64,000 bases of DNA from positions 31,464,931 to 31,528,930 of the forward strand of contig NC_090128.1 in the NCBI RefSeq assembly GCF_040581485.1, given 5' to 3'. Below are positions 42,945 to 53,425 of this stretch, one piece after another. The notes beneath the pieces were generated by a model. That model was not told where the DNA came from and did no database searches. It was given only the letters and a program-made list of their open reading frames with translations. This DNA is from Linepithema humile. Lineage: Eukaryota > Arthropoda > Insecta > Hymenoptera > Formicidae. How positions within the stretch are numbered: position 1 is the stretch's first letter; every line of letters begins with the position of its first letter. Made by a program: the position numbers and the translations under genes.

Positions 42945-43442
42945 GATTAAAACTATCGATTTGTATTAACAATCCTCATCTTATCTCTTCCGGGAATTAT
43001 TTTGTTGCATACAAAATTGAAATCTAACAACATGGCGCCGAAAAATGTTGACGTGGCTGCCTGTTGCTATGGGCTTTTGTTCTAAAATACAGCGATGACG
43101 CAATCCGTAAACCTGCACGAACCTACATACTATACACATTGCGATTCCAACAACATGGCGCTCTACTTTGATGTGTAGAAAAAAACCATAGGATGTAAAC
43201 AGTTCTCTTTCCAATAAACAATCCTTATCTTTTCCGGGAATCCTTATCTCGCGATTTGTATTAACAATCCTTATCTTCCGGAAATTATTGTAATCTGATA
43301 CCCCTACCACTCCACATTTACCCCCTCTCCTCCAAAACGATGATGTTATTACCCCCTCCACTGTTATCCGATACCCCTCTTCCCCTCTTCACCCGCACCC
43401 CCCTCATTGCCCCTGGGTTAGAACCCCCATAGTATAGCTACT
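42916..43442 (-). repeat. Polinton right terminal inverted repeat
   Basis: About 527 bp, the inverse of 27258-27792. The differences include short indels near the outer end and a 4-base difference near the GAGAACTG stretch. Its inner edge is the TATA motif that faces the gene at 42087-42819. Confidence 0.92.
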
Positions 43443-43448
43443 CAGAAA

Positions 43449-43502
43449 CGCGCAGTGTTCAAACGATATCGTGCTATCGGCATAGCACTGGCGGGGGAGT
43501 AC
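43449..43502 (+). other. Gypsy-1 3' noncoding tail with polypurine tract
   Basis: A short continuation of the Gypsy-1 3' region after the Polinton. The tract GGCGGGGGAG at 43491-43500 lies directly upstream of the 3' LTR and would prime plus-strand DNA synthesis. Confidence 0.8.
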
Positions 43503-43933
43503 TGTGGCGATTATATCGTCACATGCTTTCCCAAAAAGAGAAAATATTAACCAGAGAAACACGTATACGAATACGGTCAAATAAACATAAATAAAGATAA
43601 CAGACGAGACGGTAGACGAGAAGCACAGTGACAAACATCGGGACGTAACAGACAAGAAATAAACGAATAGAATCTTTTCGAAGCCTATCGAAGGTGAAAT
43701 TTTAAGGCGAACGATAGGAAGAGCGGTTACATGCTCGAGGAGTCCGCTACAGGCGATCGCCGTGTACAGTCGCTTTTATAATCCGCACGATTTTTATACA
43801 TTGCTGTACCGACTATTCAAAGATCGAGTTTTATAATAAATTGGTATTATCTGCAACTACTCTCTCACATTATTTTAATTCCCGACTCGTATCGAGGCGT
43901 CCAAAGTAATCGCGACGCGCGTAAATAGCCAAA
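43503..43933 (+). repeat. Gypsy-1 3' LTR
   Basis: The 431-bp partner of the 5' LTR, differing at three positions. It is followed by GTTT at 43934-43937. Confidence 0.9.
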
Positions 43934-43937
43934 GTTT

Positions 43938-45072
43938 GGTTATATCCAAATTCGAAGGACATTCAGGTAGAGTTACCTGAACAGTATTTTTATTGATTTG
44001 TTTCTCTGTAAACAGCCAAATAATTTTATTCCATAATATTACGTCCCTCCGTATAAATATACTACATTGCAACGATATCGTGAACAATAACAATGCAAGA
44101 TAATTATACGGAAATTATATACAGTACATAAACAAATGTACACAGCCATAGTGAATTATGATATGTATCAACCATACTTTACTTTTAATATATTTTCGAG
44201 GTTGATGAGAATCATCTTCTTCATCGCTCCTGAAACGATTATATGTCAAATGTAACCTCTTTCCTCGGCCCAGTCGTTCTTCATCAGTTGTGTCATAATT
44301 AGAGTCTGCTGCATTCTTTCGGGCTGACTCAAGAGATGCTGCAATAAAGAAAAAAAATTAACATTTAGTTTTTTGTACACCGACTAGCATAATACTTTTA
44401 ATATTTACTAAGAATGATAAATTATTGAAACAACGTTTATCGAACTCTCTCCAATTAGTCCGTATTATTATTTTATTTATTAAAATCTATATTTCCTATA
44501 AACAAAGAGGACATAAGGAACAAATTATATGGAATAAAATATCAAAAGAAACAACCATGAAATTAGTTCAATGAATGCAAAATGTTAATAAAGCAGTAAT
44601 CAAAGCAAAGAGAGTGCACATATTAATAAGTATTAGTTAAATAAGAATTAACGAATAATCTTTTAATTAAATATTATAGTCTCTCTCTAAATTTACCATG
44701 TAAAATACTTTTCAGCAATGAATATTACTTTCTTCGAATGTAATCTTCTATTTTTTTAATTCTTTAAATCGAATAATTATGAGCGGTAGTGTATTTTCTC
44801 CGTAAAAAATTGTTTTTCTCCATAATAAGACCGGTAATATATTAATGCAAGTACTTACTACAATATTTTACAATGTTTACTTCATAATGATTCCATGTAT
44901 AAAAATCAGGACGTTCACAGTTCATTATCAATATTGCACTGTTTGCTGTTCGAGGTGGCCACCAACATTGCTGAATATCATTTTTTTTAAAAAGCCATGC
45001 TGTTGGAATTTCAGAATATGTAGAATCCGACAAAAATTTTACCACCGCATATTTTTTACTTTCGTTGCTCAT
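43938..45072 (-). pseudogene. DUF4806 protein gene, 5' exons
   Basis: Exon 1 (45072-44859) starts MSNESKKYAVVKFL and contains SEIPTAWLF and CWWPPRTANSAI. That N-terminal block accompanies DUF4806 in insect proteins I know, and it ends at a GTAAGT donor. Exon 2 (from 44338) encodes an acidic, serine-rich linker. Exon 3 starts at 44005 and reads into LPECPSNLDIT, where Gypsy-1 interrupts it; the frame continues at 22044 after removing the insert and one GTTT. The gene lies just downstream of, and co-oriented with, the transposase. It may be an accessory gene of the CACTA-like element rather than a host gene. Confidence 0.65.
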
Positions 45073-45180
45073 CTTGTGTGATATGGAAAACGTCCAACGT
45101 TTTAAAAACTGAAAATAAAAATTAGTTTGTAATGACATCAATAATTTTAAAAGCAAAAGAAAGTTGAACATAATATACAT

Positions 45181-45637
45181 AACATCATTTTTTATAGAAA
45201 CAGCTCTATTGTCGTGAGATCAATTTTTGTTGTCAAATTTCTCTTAATACTTTATTACATAAATACTTGATACATAAAACTTGAGGAATATTGATCCTTC
45301 ATGTTCATAGATTACAAATTTATTAAAAAAAGATCTTTAAAAGAGAAAATTGTGAAACAGAATGTAGATAAAACAATCAGTCTTCTAAATCTTTTCTTCT
45401 TCATTTGTCTTGGTTATATAAAATCAGCATGAAGCTTTTGTACAGTAAAATACTATACACTCACCATTGAAATGTTGTTATCCATGAACTAGAAATCCGT
45501 TAAGCAAGGATTTTCCACTTGCAATATATTTAATATAAAGGCAAAAGAAATATATGTTTACGATGCATAAATTTTATCATATAACACACATACAAAAATG
45601 AAAAATATAAAAATATATTCAACCAAAGTTATAACAT
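45181..45637. other. Spacer between transposase and DUF4806 gene
   Basis: AT-rich, with no gene seen. It probably holds the 3' end of the transposase transcript and the promoter of the DUF4806 gene. Confidence 0.4.
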
Positions 45638-47692
45638 CTAATTATTAGTGGCTTGCAATGGTATTGTAACATAACAACCAATTTCATCAAAGCATTTAAT
45701 TTTGAAACACTTCCTTTTTATTTGCGTTACGGAAATTTTAATTATATCTGCATTAGTAGTGTTTGATATTATAAATATTCCAAGTCTTTCTGAAGAGCAC
45801 GGTACACAAAAAAAAGACTTTGGATTCAAAAAACGTTTTGCACGAATATAGCAAACACAATTTTCTTCAAATATATCCAAAATAAATATTACGGATTTGT
45901 CATAAAGAATAGCACAGTTATCGGCTTGATTGGTTGCAATTTTAAAATTTTTAAATTGAACATGAGAAATGTCGTGATTTTTTTTATAAAAAACAATCGG
46001 ATATTGTTGAAATTTACATGATCGAATGGGAAGCTGTAATTCTTCAAAAGTACGATTAGAAAATTCCTCTAAGGGTGCCCCCGACTGATGCAATTTTTTT
46101 TTTATTTTTTGCATTTGATTTTCAAATTTGAAGCAACTAAAGTTATCTAAAGAACCGAAACTTTGTACATCATTGGAAAGATGTAGAAGATTGTGAACGT
46201 TATGTGACAAATATTCGTCTCCATAAATATTTCCATAATTGGAAACAAAGTAGAATAACAACGAATTCGCATAAGCGTTGAATGGCACACATAGTTGTTG
46301 ATCAGTTAATATCCTGATACCAACGCTAAGAGAAAGAAAGTGATTATAGCAATTTGTAGGCAATATTGATTTCATAACAACAAATCCAGTATAAAGTAAA
46401 AATTGACGAAATTCTGTAGCCTTCCATTTATCAATATCATCTAAACCTCTAGGTTTTCTCACAAATTCTGCTGGAATGAAGGGTTTCAATGCAATTAAAT
46501 AACGCGAAACTGAATTTACAGCCTCTTTAGATAATCTAATATTTCTGTTTCCTCTGACCCATAGTTGCAGCAATCGTTTTACAACACCTAAACAGACAAG
46601 GTGCATATAATCTAATGGGATTTGTGATACCATTCCAATACCGAGTTTTTCTAATATGGGATTACCTGTGTGATGTTCAACATGTATACGATTTTTAAAT
46701 GTGTCATTTGTACGTAACATGCTGTTAGTTTCTCGAAAAACTACTCTGTTACATATGAAATCGCCTTCTTGAATACATTTCGAGCAAGAGGAATATCCTG
46801 TATGACCTTTTGTGTAGGTAATAAATGATTTTGCCGGGGCATCGCATAATATTGCATTAAGAGTTACTGTATATTTTATATTAGAAACAATGATGCCTGT
46901 TTGAGAAAGGAGAATGAAGTCGTTAACAAAGTCGAGTAAAAACTCGTTAGCATTATTAGGTTTGCACATTCCATGATAAATACCAATTATAAAAGGTAAT
47001 GTATATGTATCTACATCTTCAATAGATGCCATTATTGGCCAAAATTGACTACCACTACTTTTGGAAATTGGCAAACCGTCAATATTAATATTTAATTTTA
47101 TTTTATTCCCTGTAATAAATTCAGAATATATTTGTATGGATCGCTTTAGAGTAGAGAAAAGACCAAAATGAACGTAGCGTCCACTATCCAGAGATTTTAT
47201 ATTTACAGACGCATTTCGTGGTGTTTTAAGTAACACCCTCACGTCTTTAGGCAAATCTACATAGCCATGTTTCCTTAAAATAGTAAGTAACTCGTTAACA
47301 GTATTATGTGCAATATTTCGTTCAATAATAAATTTTTGTAAATCTTCTCGTAAACTCGTTATATTATTGCTACCATCAGAGATATTATTTATATCAGAAA
47401 TATAATCTTGTGTTTCAACATTATGTTCCTTGTTACTTTCTATATCCGATAGTGATTCTACACTTGATTCACTTATTTCGTTAGCAAAATCGTGAGGCAA
47501 AATATTAATTTCGTTAAATGTATCATCAACATTTGTAAAACTACTGTTACCACTATTTTCTGCTTCTATCGTATCAGATGCTATATTCGAATTGGTTAAA
47601 TGTAATAATTTTGAATATTTATAATAAGTCAATTCGCGTTTAATTATTTGATTCTTTCGCCTTTTTGATAAATATTGAAATTCCTTTGGCAT
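45638..47692 (-). CDS. CACTA-like transposase
   Basis: An uninterrupted, intronless 684-residue reading frame. The first 130 or so residues are acidic and basic patches with no clear fold. The catalytic region starts near residue 205 with NINIDGLPISKSSGSQFWPI, whose aspartate is a candidate first DDE residue. Near residue 283, ILCDAPAKSF is followed by KGHTGYSSCSKC, the aspartate plus Cys/His insertion typical of CACTA transposases. The C-terminal third has WKATEFRQFLLYTG, YANSLLFYFV and LHLSNDVQSFGSLDNFSCF, a block conserved in related animal proteins. It would bind the element ends and cut and paste the element. There are no internal stops, so it may be functional even though the element around it is heavily invaded. 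Confidence 0.75.
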   Translation of the reverse strand: MPKEFQYLSKRRKNQIIKRELTYYKYSKLLHLTNSNIASDTIEAENSGNSSFTNVDDTFNEINILPHDFANEISESSVESLSDIESNKEHNVETQDYISDINNISDGSNNITSLREDLQKFIIERNIAHNTVNELLTILRKHGYVDLPKDVRVLLKTPRNASVNIKSLDSGRYVHFGLFSTLKRSIQIYSEFITGNKIKLNINIDGLPISKSSGSQFWPIMASIEDVDTYTLPFIIGIYHGMCKPNNANEFLLDFVNDFILLSQTGIIVSNIKYTVTLNAILCDAPAKSFITYTKGHTGYSSCSKCIQEGDFICNRVVFRETNSMLRTNDTFKNRIHVEHHTGNPILEKLGIGMVSQIPLDYMHLVCLGVVKRLLQLWVRGNRNIRLSKEAVNSVSRYLIALKPFIPAEFVRKPRGLDDIDKWKATEFRQFLLYTGFVVMKSILPTNCYNHFLSLSVGIRILTDQQLCVPFNAYANSLLFYFVSNYGNIYGDEYLSHNVHNLLHLSNDVQSFGSLDNFSCFKFENQMQKIKKKLHQSGAPLEEFSNRTFEELQLPIRSCKFQQYPIVFYKKNHDISHVQFKNFKIATNQADNCAILYDKSVIFILDIFEENCVCYIRAKRFLNPKSFFCVPCSSERLGIFIISNTTNADIIKISVTQIKRKCFKIKCFDEIGCYVTIPLQATNN

Positions 47693-47895
47693 GATGGCAG
47701 ACAGTAAAATCTACATAAGAGACAACAACGGTAGATGAGAGTACTTGCGTGAAATGCGCCACCGTCAATGTATTAACATATCTAACTCATGCATAACACA
47801 TTCTATATTTGTATTACACTGATAATATATAGAAAAATAAATTAACACTTATACATACACACACAGATTTCTCTTCTTATTTTTATTGTATGTAT

Positions 47896-48762
47896 AGGGT
47901 GTTCAAAATAAAGGTTCACTAATTTAATTGACTATAATTTCTAAAATAAATAAAAAAATAAGATTCTTTTTTTTATTTATTAATTGAATCATGACAAATT
48001 ATAACAAATTAGGTGTGAAACAAAATGTCGTTCAAATGGCCGCTTTGGGTTGAGTCACAAATTTGAGTTCTTTTTATAGTATTTTGCATGACACAAAGTC
48101 TCTTATAAAGTAGTGGAAATTTAAGCTCTTTCTGCACAAATGTTATCTTTCAGTTCATCAATTGTTCATCACTTTTCCTTTGAGATAGCTCTACAAAAAA
48201 AATCTGGAGCCATCAAATCAGGAGATCTTGGAGGTCAATCAAAACTGCCAAAACGAGAAATAAAACGATCTGGAAAGATTGTTTATAATAGCATGATTGT
48301 TTCGCGATATGTGTGTGCGGTGGCACCGTCTTGTTGAAAATAAAAAACAAAATAAAAAAAAAACAATTGCAAACAATCTTTCCAGATCGTTTCATTTCTC
48401 GTTCTGGCAGTTTTGATTGGCCTCCAAGATCTTCAGATTTTTTTTGTGGAACTATCTCAGGAAAAGTGTATGCGAATCATCCAGTAACAATTGATAACCT
48501 GAAAAATAACATTTGTGCAGAAATAGCTCAAATTTCTACTACTTTATGTGAGACTTTGTGTCAAGCAAAATGCTATAAAAAGAGCTCGAATTTGTAACTC
48601 ACAATCAGTCCGAAGCGGCCATTTGAACGACATTGTGTTCTACACCTAATTCGTTAAATTTGTCTTGATTCAATGAATAGATGAAAAAAAAATCTTGTTT
48701 TTTTATTTATTTTAGAAATTATAGCCAATTGAATTAGTGAACCTTCATTTTGAACATCCAGC
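47896..48762. mobile_element. Fold-back remnant of a mariner-like element
   Basis: A palindromic block whose outer arms are AGGGTGTTCAAAATAAAGG and the near-complement CCTTCATTTTGAACATCC. Further in, both arms carry matching GACATTGTGTTC-, CTATAAAAAGAGCTC- and TTTCTCGTTCTGGCAG-type stretches. The right arm reads as the C-terminal region of a mariner-type transposase (DWPPRSSDF, KVYANHPVTIDNLKNNI); the left arm carries a decayed version in reverse. It cannot encode a transposase and lies in the 5' region of the CACTA-like element. Confidence 0.65.
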
Positions 48763-49692
48763 ATGTGTATGTGTGCGTATTTACTTGAAAGCAGAGAAAA
48801 TAATTGTACTTACATATAAAAGTAACTCGTATCCGAACGAGAGAACGGGTTGCACACGGCTTATGCAATGATTTCAATTTTCAACAGGTGTAAGTGCAAC
48901 GTTTCAGCGACAATCCTTAAATCATAAAGCACTGCAACATAAATAAGACCACTTATATTAGAACACTTGTACGTAATTGTATTAAAAAAGATTTGGCTTT
49001 TATACATATGTACATACAACATCGCGTGCTTGTCGTACGACAGGCACATAAAATCGTACGATTACATGCCACCATTAATCAGGTTTAATAAAGTTTGTAG
49101 ATATAAAACCGGATTTAATTACGTAAAATGTTTTAACGCTAGTTAATGGTAACATTTAATCGTAATCTATAATGATCGGACCGGGGAAAAGAACTTACGA
49201 TACGATTCGGCAACTGTCTCCTACGTGCTTCAACGTTGCAACGTGCCTGCCTGTGCCGGTATGATCTCGCTTCCCAGCATGCTCCTGAACCAATCAAGAC
49301 ATGATATGGCTGTGTGTTACACATACGTCTGCGCGAGTGTCACTCGCTACCAATCATCGACGTAGTAGCCGCTGTGCGCACACGTAACAAGATGCGTATG
49401 CAGTTGTTTCCTCTCGACACTCAGTTTATTACAAATAAATAAATATATAACATCAAAATAATATTTACGAAGCACTTGTTATATAACATGTTACATTCAA
49501 GTTATATTGCCATTTACTTTATTATAACCAGTAAGCAACAAAGCAAAATAACAATTCCATAACACAATTACATTATATGTATAAAAAATATTATATAATC
49601 ACAATATAAATAAAGTGTAACATTTGTTATATGTAATATCTGTTACATGTTATTTCTACGTTATATGGCAGCTATATATTGTGTTTGCTGGG
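48763..49692 (-). other. CACTA 5' subterminal region
   Basis: There is no open frame of note. Positions 49080-49400 are GC-richer than the surroundings and could hold the transposase promoter or first untranslated exon. From 49430 to the terminus there are repeated TGTAACA, ATATAAC and GTTATAT motifs in both orientations, matching those at the other end. Confidence 0.5.
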
Positions 49693-49771
49693 ATATATAT
49701 TTGTACTAAGGAAGGAGGTCGGTTGTGGACTGACTAAGGCTGTCCTTCGTTCAACCTCGCGCATTCTGCCA
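49693..49771 (+). repeat. Copia 5' LTR, right piece, followed by the primer-binding site
   Basis: The remaining bases of the 5' LTR after the CACTA-like element, starting with the second AT of the duplication. The primer-binding site begins at 49772. The leader from 49772 to 50811 is untranslated as far as I can see and leads to gag. Confidence 0.75.
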
Positions 49772-50811
49772 GGTTATGAGCCCAGTCACTTGGTGAACAA
49801 GAAATTAAGAGTTCCTTCAGAGAAACCGTAAGTACATATTTAAGCAGGTGCTAGTCAAAGGAAAATAGAGAGGGGCGGAACTATAAGAGACCGGACATGT
49901 CATGTAAAAACAAACGATATTGTATCAATCTCAGAATTCCAAGAAATTTAGAAAATCACGCTTGTGTCGCAAAGAAAACGTGTCTCAAAAATAGATCAAA
50001 ATAGTAAATATATCTAAGATAAATTCTAAAGAAAACAATTGCATGAACTGTCCGGCACTTGGCGGGAAACAAAGTCACGTGGTCCAGCCATAGCCATAAA
50101 ATATATGCAGAATCGCAATCGATCAAGCAATAGAAATGAATGCTGTGCAGTGACGAAGCGCGGCGCCAGTGTATGTCATTCTCCGGTGTAAACGGACTAA
50201 TAGTGTACATGCACCGGAACCATAAAACGCAGGGCGTGTAGTGGTATAAACTATATAGCATCCTGCGCGTGACGCGCGAAATCATTTGAGAAAGAGAGAA
50301 ATTATACAGAGAACTTAATAAAGAGAAATTATATCTTATTAATATAAGAACTATCAAAGAATTTAAATAAATTAAAAGATCAGTATGAACCGACTGTACT
50401 CATGTAAGTGATCACCCCCACCCATTAAGTAACGGCAAAATCATAGTACGACTAGTCGGTTTGGGAGGGAGTATATGAGTGCAGGCGGTAAATACAAAAG
50501 ATCAGAATATTGATTTGTCGTACAAAGCAATATTCACGTGTGCGAAATAAGGTAAAATAACAAAGAGTAATGTTTGGCAGGAAGCAGAGATATATATTCA
50601 GAGATGGAAGGGCAAGGAAGAAAAAAAGACGACCAAACTTCAAAAACAACAAAAGGTAAATTTATTTCCTAACTTATATTCGCACACAATAAATAAAAAT
50701 TGTGGAGAAAGAGAACAAGAATATGGATCCATAAGTATGTGGTAATATGTCCAAGGACATATAACATGTACGCTGTTCGTAAGTCCAAACATTAATGAGA
50801 ATATAATCTAC

Positions 50812-52890
50812 ATGCTAATCATATTAACCGAAATTACAGAGACACAAGATGAAAACAAGGCCATACTAAACACAATGGTAAAACTACTAATACAACAAAC
50901 CGAAGCAACTACAAAACTAGGCACATACGTGCAAAAAATGTATGAAGGGATGGAGACCCTCATAACATCAATAAAAGCACAAGAACAAATAGGAAAGGAC
51001 CTAAAAAAAGTGACCGAGACCTGTCTAGCCGACGTCCGCACCCTTTCAGAGAAAGTAAGAGAAGTACCAACAAATACAGAGATCTCAGAAATTATACACT
51101 CTACTGCTATCGAACCAAATAATACAGAGTGGTCAGAAATTCAAAATCAAACAAATAATACCGAGAATATTACTCATATGCAATCACTAAATGAAATGAC
51201 TAAAACCTTTGCAAATTTAAATAAAACTTTAGAATGCAATATACAAAGAAAATTTAATATTAAAAGAGATTATAAACTAACAACTAAAAGCAATCTAGAT
51301 CTATGGTTAGATTCCTTAAATTCAGAATTAGCTGCGAACGATTTATTAGAAGTATTAAATAATAATAATGACAATTCAGAGAAAACAATGAAAGAAAAAA
51401 ATATCATTAGAGACATTATAATAAATCGACTCGACTCTAAATACCATCAAGAAATCATAGAATTAAAAGACCCCAAAGACATATTACTAAAAATTAAAGA
51501 AATTAAGAGACTAGAGACAAACATGACGCACGTTACTGTAAAGGTGCCTTTTCACGCTGACGCTCGACGCTCATTTTTAGCGTCCAAATATGTCACGTGA
51601 ACAAAGTTGACGCTGGATGTGAGAAATGCATGAAAAGAGTTTCTCGTAAAATTTAGCGTCAGTCAGCGGTCTGCGTCGGTATTCATCGATATTTGTATAT
51701 ATCAAAACTGCTAAAAGTTTTTGTCACTGATTTTGTTCAGTTAATTTTTTCACTTGCTTTATTAATAATTACTGTTTTAAATATTAAAAAAAGTGTAATT
51801 AAGTAGGAATAAGATAAAAACCTTTGGTTACCAGTTTTACTTATTTTATCGAAAATGCTAAAAAAATGTTTATTAATAATTTTTTTATTATATGTTTACA
51901 AACATAAAATATTTACTTCATATCATATTATTTATTTTGATAAGTATACAAAATGTATATCTTTTCAATTAAACAAAGTTTCATATTATTGCAAACTTTG
52001 ATAAGTAGAGTAGGAAAAACGATATTAGAATAGTTGTTCAGTATTAGAAAATTTCTAATGTAATACTTAAGAATAGCATTTTTCAAAGTTAGAAAATTAA
52101 TTGTATAGAATAAAAATGCACAGCATATTTGTATATATTATATTTCAAGCTTTTATTTATAATAAAATAACTTTTTATTGAATTAAATTTACATAACATT
52201 GATATTAAATTTACATAATTAAACATATATAATATAAAGATAATTATAAAAATATATTTTGCAAATAAATACAATACTGCTGATTCTTCCAAACCTCAAA
52301 AAGTATCATTTTTAATTCATTACTTATTCATTCTTTTTATTTTTTTTATATATATGTAGTATTGGATAATAAATTCAATTATTATTTTTTATTACTTAAA
52401 TAACATCCATTTTTATTGACAAGGTTAAAAGACCACATGAGACATATGCAAATCCAATAGCGAATAGCACGCACAGACAGATCATCGCACAGATCGCACG
52501 ACTTGACGCTAAAGCTAAAAAAATCCAGCTTTTTTTTCTTGACGCTAGCGTCAACTCGAAGTCACGTGACTATGGGCAACGCTGAAACGAGCGTCCCATG
52601 AATTTGCACCTTAAGACAAAAACTCTATAGCATTAAAAAGTCACAAAAAGAAAAAGCGGTTGATTTCTTCGATAGATTTGACAATATCATAAGAGAATAC
52701 GAAATTTGCAATTCCGAAATAGAACTAACTGAAAAAGAAATAAGAGCTGCCTTCTACAATGCAGTGTCTGACTCCAGCCCGGAGCTGAGAACGGCATATA
52801 TTGTAAAAGGTCAAACAGGTCCAGAAATGACCATTGAACAAATGAAGACTTGTCTCTTACAGATAGAAGCAACAAGACAAAATACAAATA
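50812..52890 (+). pseudogene. Copia gag, split by a MITE and truncated
   Basis: Gag forms the particle of a Copia element. The first part (50812-51538) has a helical N-terminus and a Copia-type core with LDLWLDSLNSELAANDLLEV and RDIIINRLDSKYHQEII. At 51542-52611 a MITE interrupts it. The reading frame resumes at 52615 once the MITE and one TAA duplication are removed, with FFDRFDNIIREYEICNSEIE and AAFYNAVSDSSPELRTAYI. It ends at about 52890, where a deletion joins it to a second, truncated MITE. No zinc knuckle, protease, integrase or reverse transcriptase remains, so the element cannot move on its own. Confidence 0.75.
51542..52611. mobile_element. 1.07-kb MITE A in Copia gag (TSD TAA)
   Basis: It starts AGGTGCCTTTTCACGCTGAC and ends with the complement-like ATGAATTTGCACCT. 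TAA at 51539-51541 and 52612-52614 are the target duplication. The TIRs carry further GCTGACGCTC-type blocks. The interior is AT-rich and has no coding capacity. A TWA duplication fits PIF/Harbinger. Confidence 0.75.
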
Positions 52891-53323
52891 CATTTTGTAT
52901 ACTTATCAAAATAAATAATATGATATGAAGTAAATATTTTATGTTTGTAAACATATAATAAAAAATATTACATATAATAAAAAAATTATTAATAAACATT
53001 TTTTTAGCATTTTCGATAAAATAAGTAGAACTGGTAACCAAAGGTTTTTATCTTATTCCTACTTAATTACACTTTTTTTAATATTTAAAACAGTAATTAT
53101 TAATAAAGCAAGTGAAAAAATTAACTGAACAAAATCAGTGACAAAAACTTTTAGCAGTTTTGATATATACAAATATTGATGAATACCGACGCAGACCGCT
53201 GACTGACGCTAAATTTTACGAGAAACTCTTTTCATGCATTTCTCACATCCAGCGTCAACTTTGTTCACGTGACATATTTGGACGCTAAAAATGAGCGTCG
53301 AGCGTCAGCGTGAAAAGGCACCT
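52891..53323. mobile_element. MITE B, truncated inverted relative of MITE A
   Basis: This is close to the reverse complement of about 51542-51960, ending AAAAGGCACCT at 53323 and followed by TAA. In the 5' LTR the corresponding site reads AACTAAGAGTGCG, so MITE B had inserted at that TAA in the 3' LTR. Its other half, and all Copia sequence from gag to that point, are missing. Confidence 0.7.
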
Positions 53324-53425
53324 TAAGAGTGCGCAGTGATAGAGTGATATATATTTGTACTAAGGAAGGAGGTCGGTTGTGGACTGATTAAGGCTGTCCT
53401 TCGTTCAACCTCGCGCATTCTGCCA
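53324..53425 (+). repeat. Copia 3' LTR, partial, retaining the CACTA empty site
   Basis: The last 102 bases of the 3' LTR. Positions 53340-53360 read through GAGTGATATATATTTG without interruption, which gives the pre-insertion state of the site occupied by the CACTA-like element in the 5' LTR. Confidence 0.8.

Larger units (their letters stand above)
27258..43442. mobile_element. Polinton/Maverick element (innermost level of the nest)
   Basis: A 16,185-bp element starting AGTAGTTATACTATGG and ending with the near-complement. Its terminal inverted repeats are about 530 bp, at roughly 97% identity by eye. CAGAAA at 27252-27257 and 43443-43448 is a perfect six-base target duplication, the Polinton hallmark. 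It encodes protein-primed DNA polymerase B, a retrovirus-like integrase with chromodomain, packaging ATPase, adenain-type protease, major and minor capsid candidates and a PLA2-like protein. Polintons are regarded as elements that may also form virions. Every core gene is open except the coiled-coil gene at 35892-36773. Confidence 0.95.
22045..43933 (+). mobile_element. Ty3/gypsy LTR retrotransposon Gypsy-1 (third level of the nest)
   Basis: LTRs of 431 bp (22045-22475 and 43503-43933) start TGTGGCGATT and end AATCGCCAAA or AATAGCCAAA. They differ at three positions, so insertion was recent. GTTT at 22041-22044 and 43934-43937 is the target duplication. Without the Polinton the element is 5.7 kb. 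The primer-binding site TGGTGACCCCGACGTG starts at 22477. A purine tract, GGCGGGGGAG, precedes the 3' LTR. gag and pol are open and there is no env. The Polinton lies in the 3' noncoding part, so both reading frames are intact but the genomic RNA is split from its 3' LTR. Confidence 0.9.
19623..49692 (-). mobile_element. CACTA-like DNA transposon with DUF4806 companion gene (second level of the nest)
   Basis: The termini are inverted copies of CCCAGCAAACACA. The target duplication is AT (19621-19622 and 49693-49694), confirmed by the empty site in the Copia 3' LTR. Without the Gypsy-1/Polinton insert the element is about 8.2 kb. Subterminal regions on both sides carry many TGTTAC, ATATAAC and TGTAACATGTTA-like motifs. 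It encodes a transposase (45638-47692) and a DUF4806 gene, both on the minus strand. The CACTA assignment rests on the transposase motifs, short TIR, subterminal repeats and 2-bp duplication. Confidence 0.75.
19342..53425 (+). mobile_element. Copia-type LTR retrotransposon (outermost level of the nest)
   Basis: The left LTR starts TGTTAGAGTG at 19342 and the right LTR ends TTCTGCCA at 53425. GTTTT at 19337-19341 and GTCTT at 53426-53430 are a five-base target duplication with one mismatch. The primer-binding site, starting GGTTATGAGCCCAG at 49772, matches the internal tRNA-iMet half-molecule type that Drosophila copia uses. Only the leader and gag remain; all of pol and most of the 3' LTR are deleted. 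Two related MITEs and the CACTA-like element sit inside it. Removing the Copia and one duplication restores a continuous frame in the BEN exon up to a GTAAGT donor at about 53455. Confidence 0.8.
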
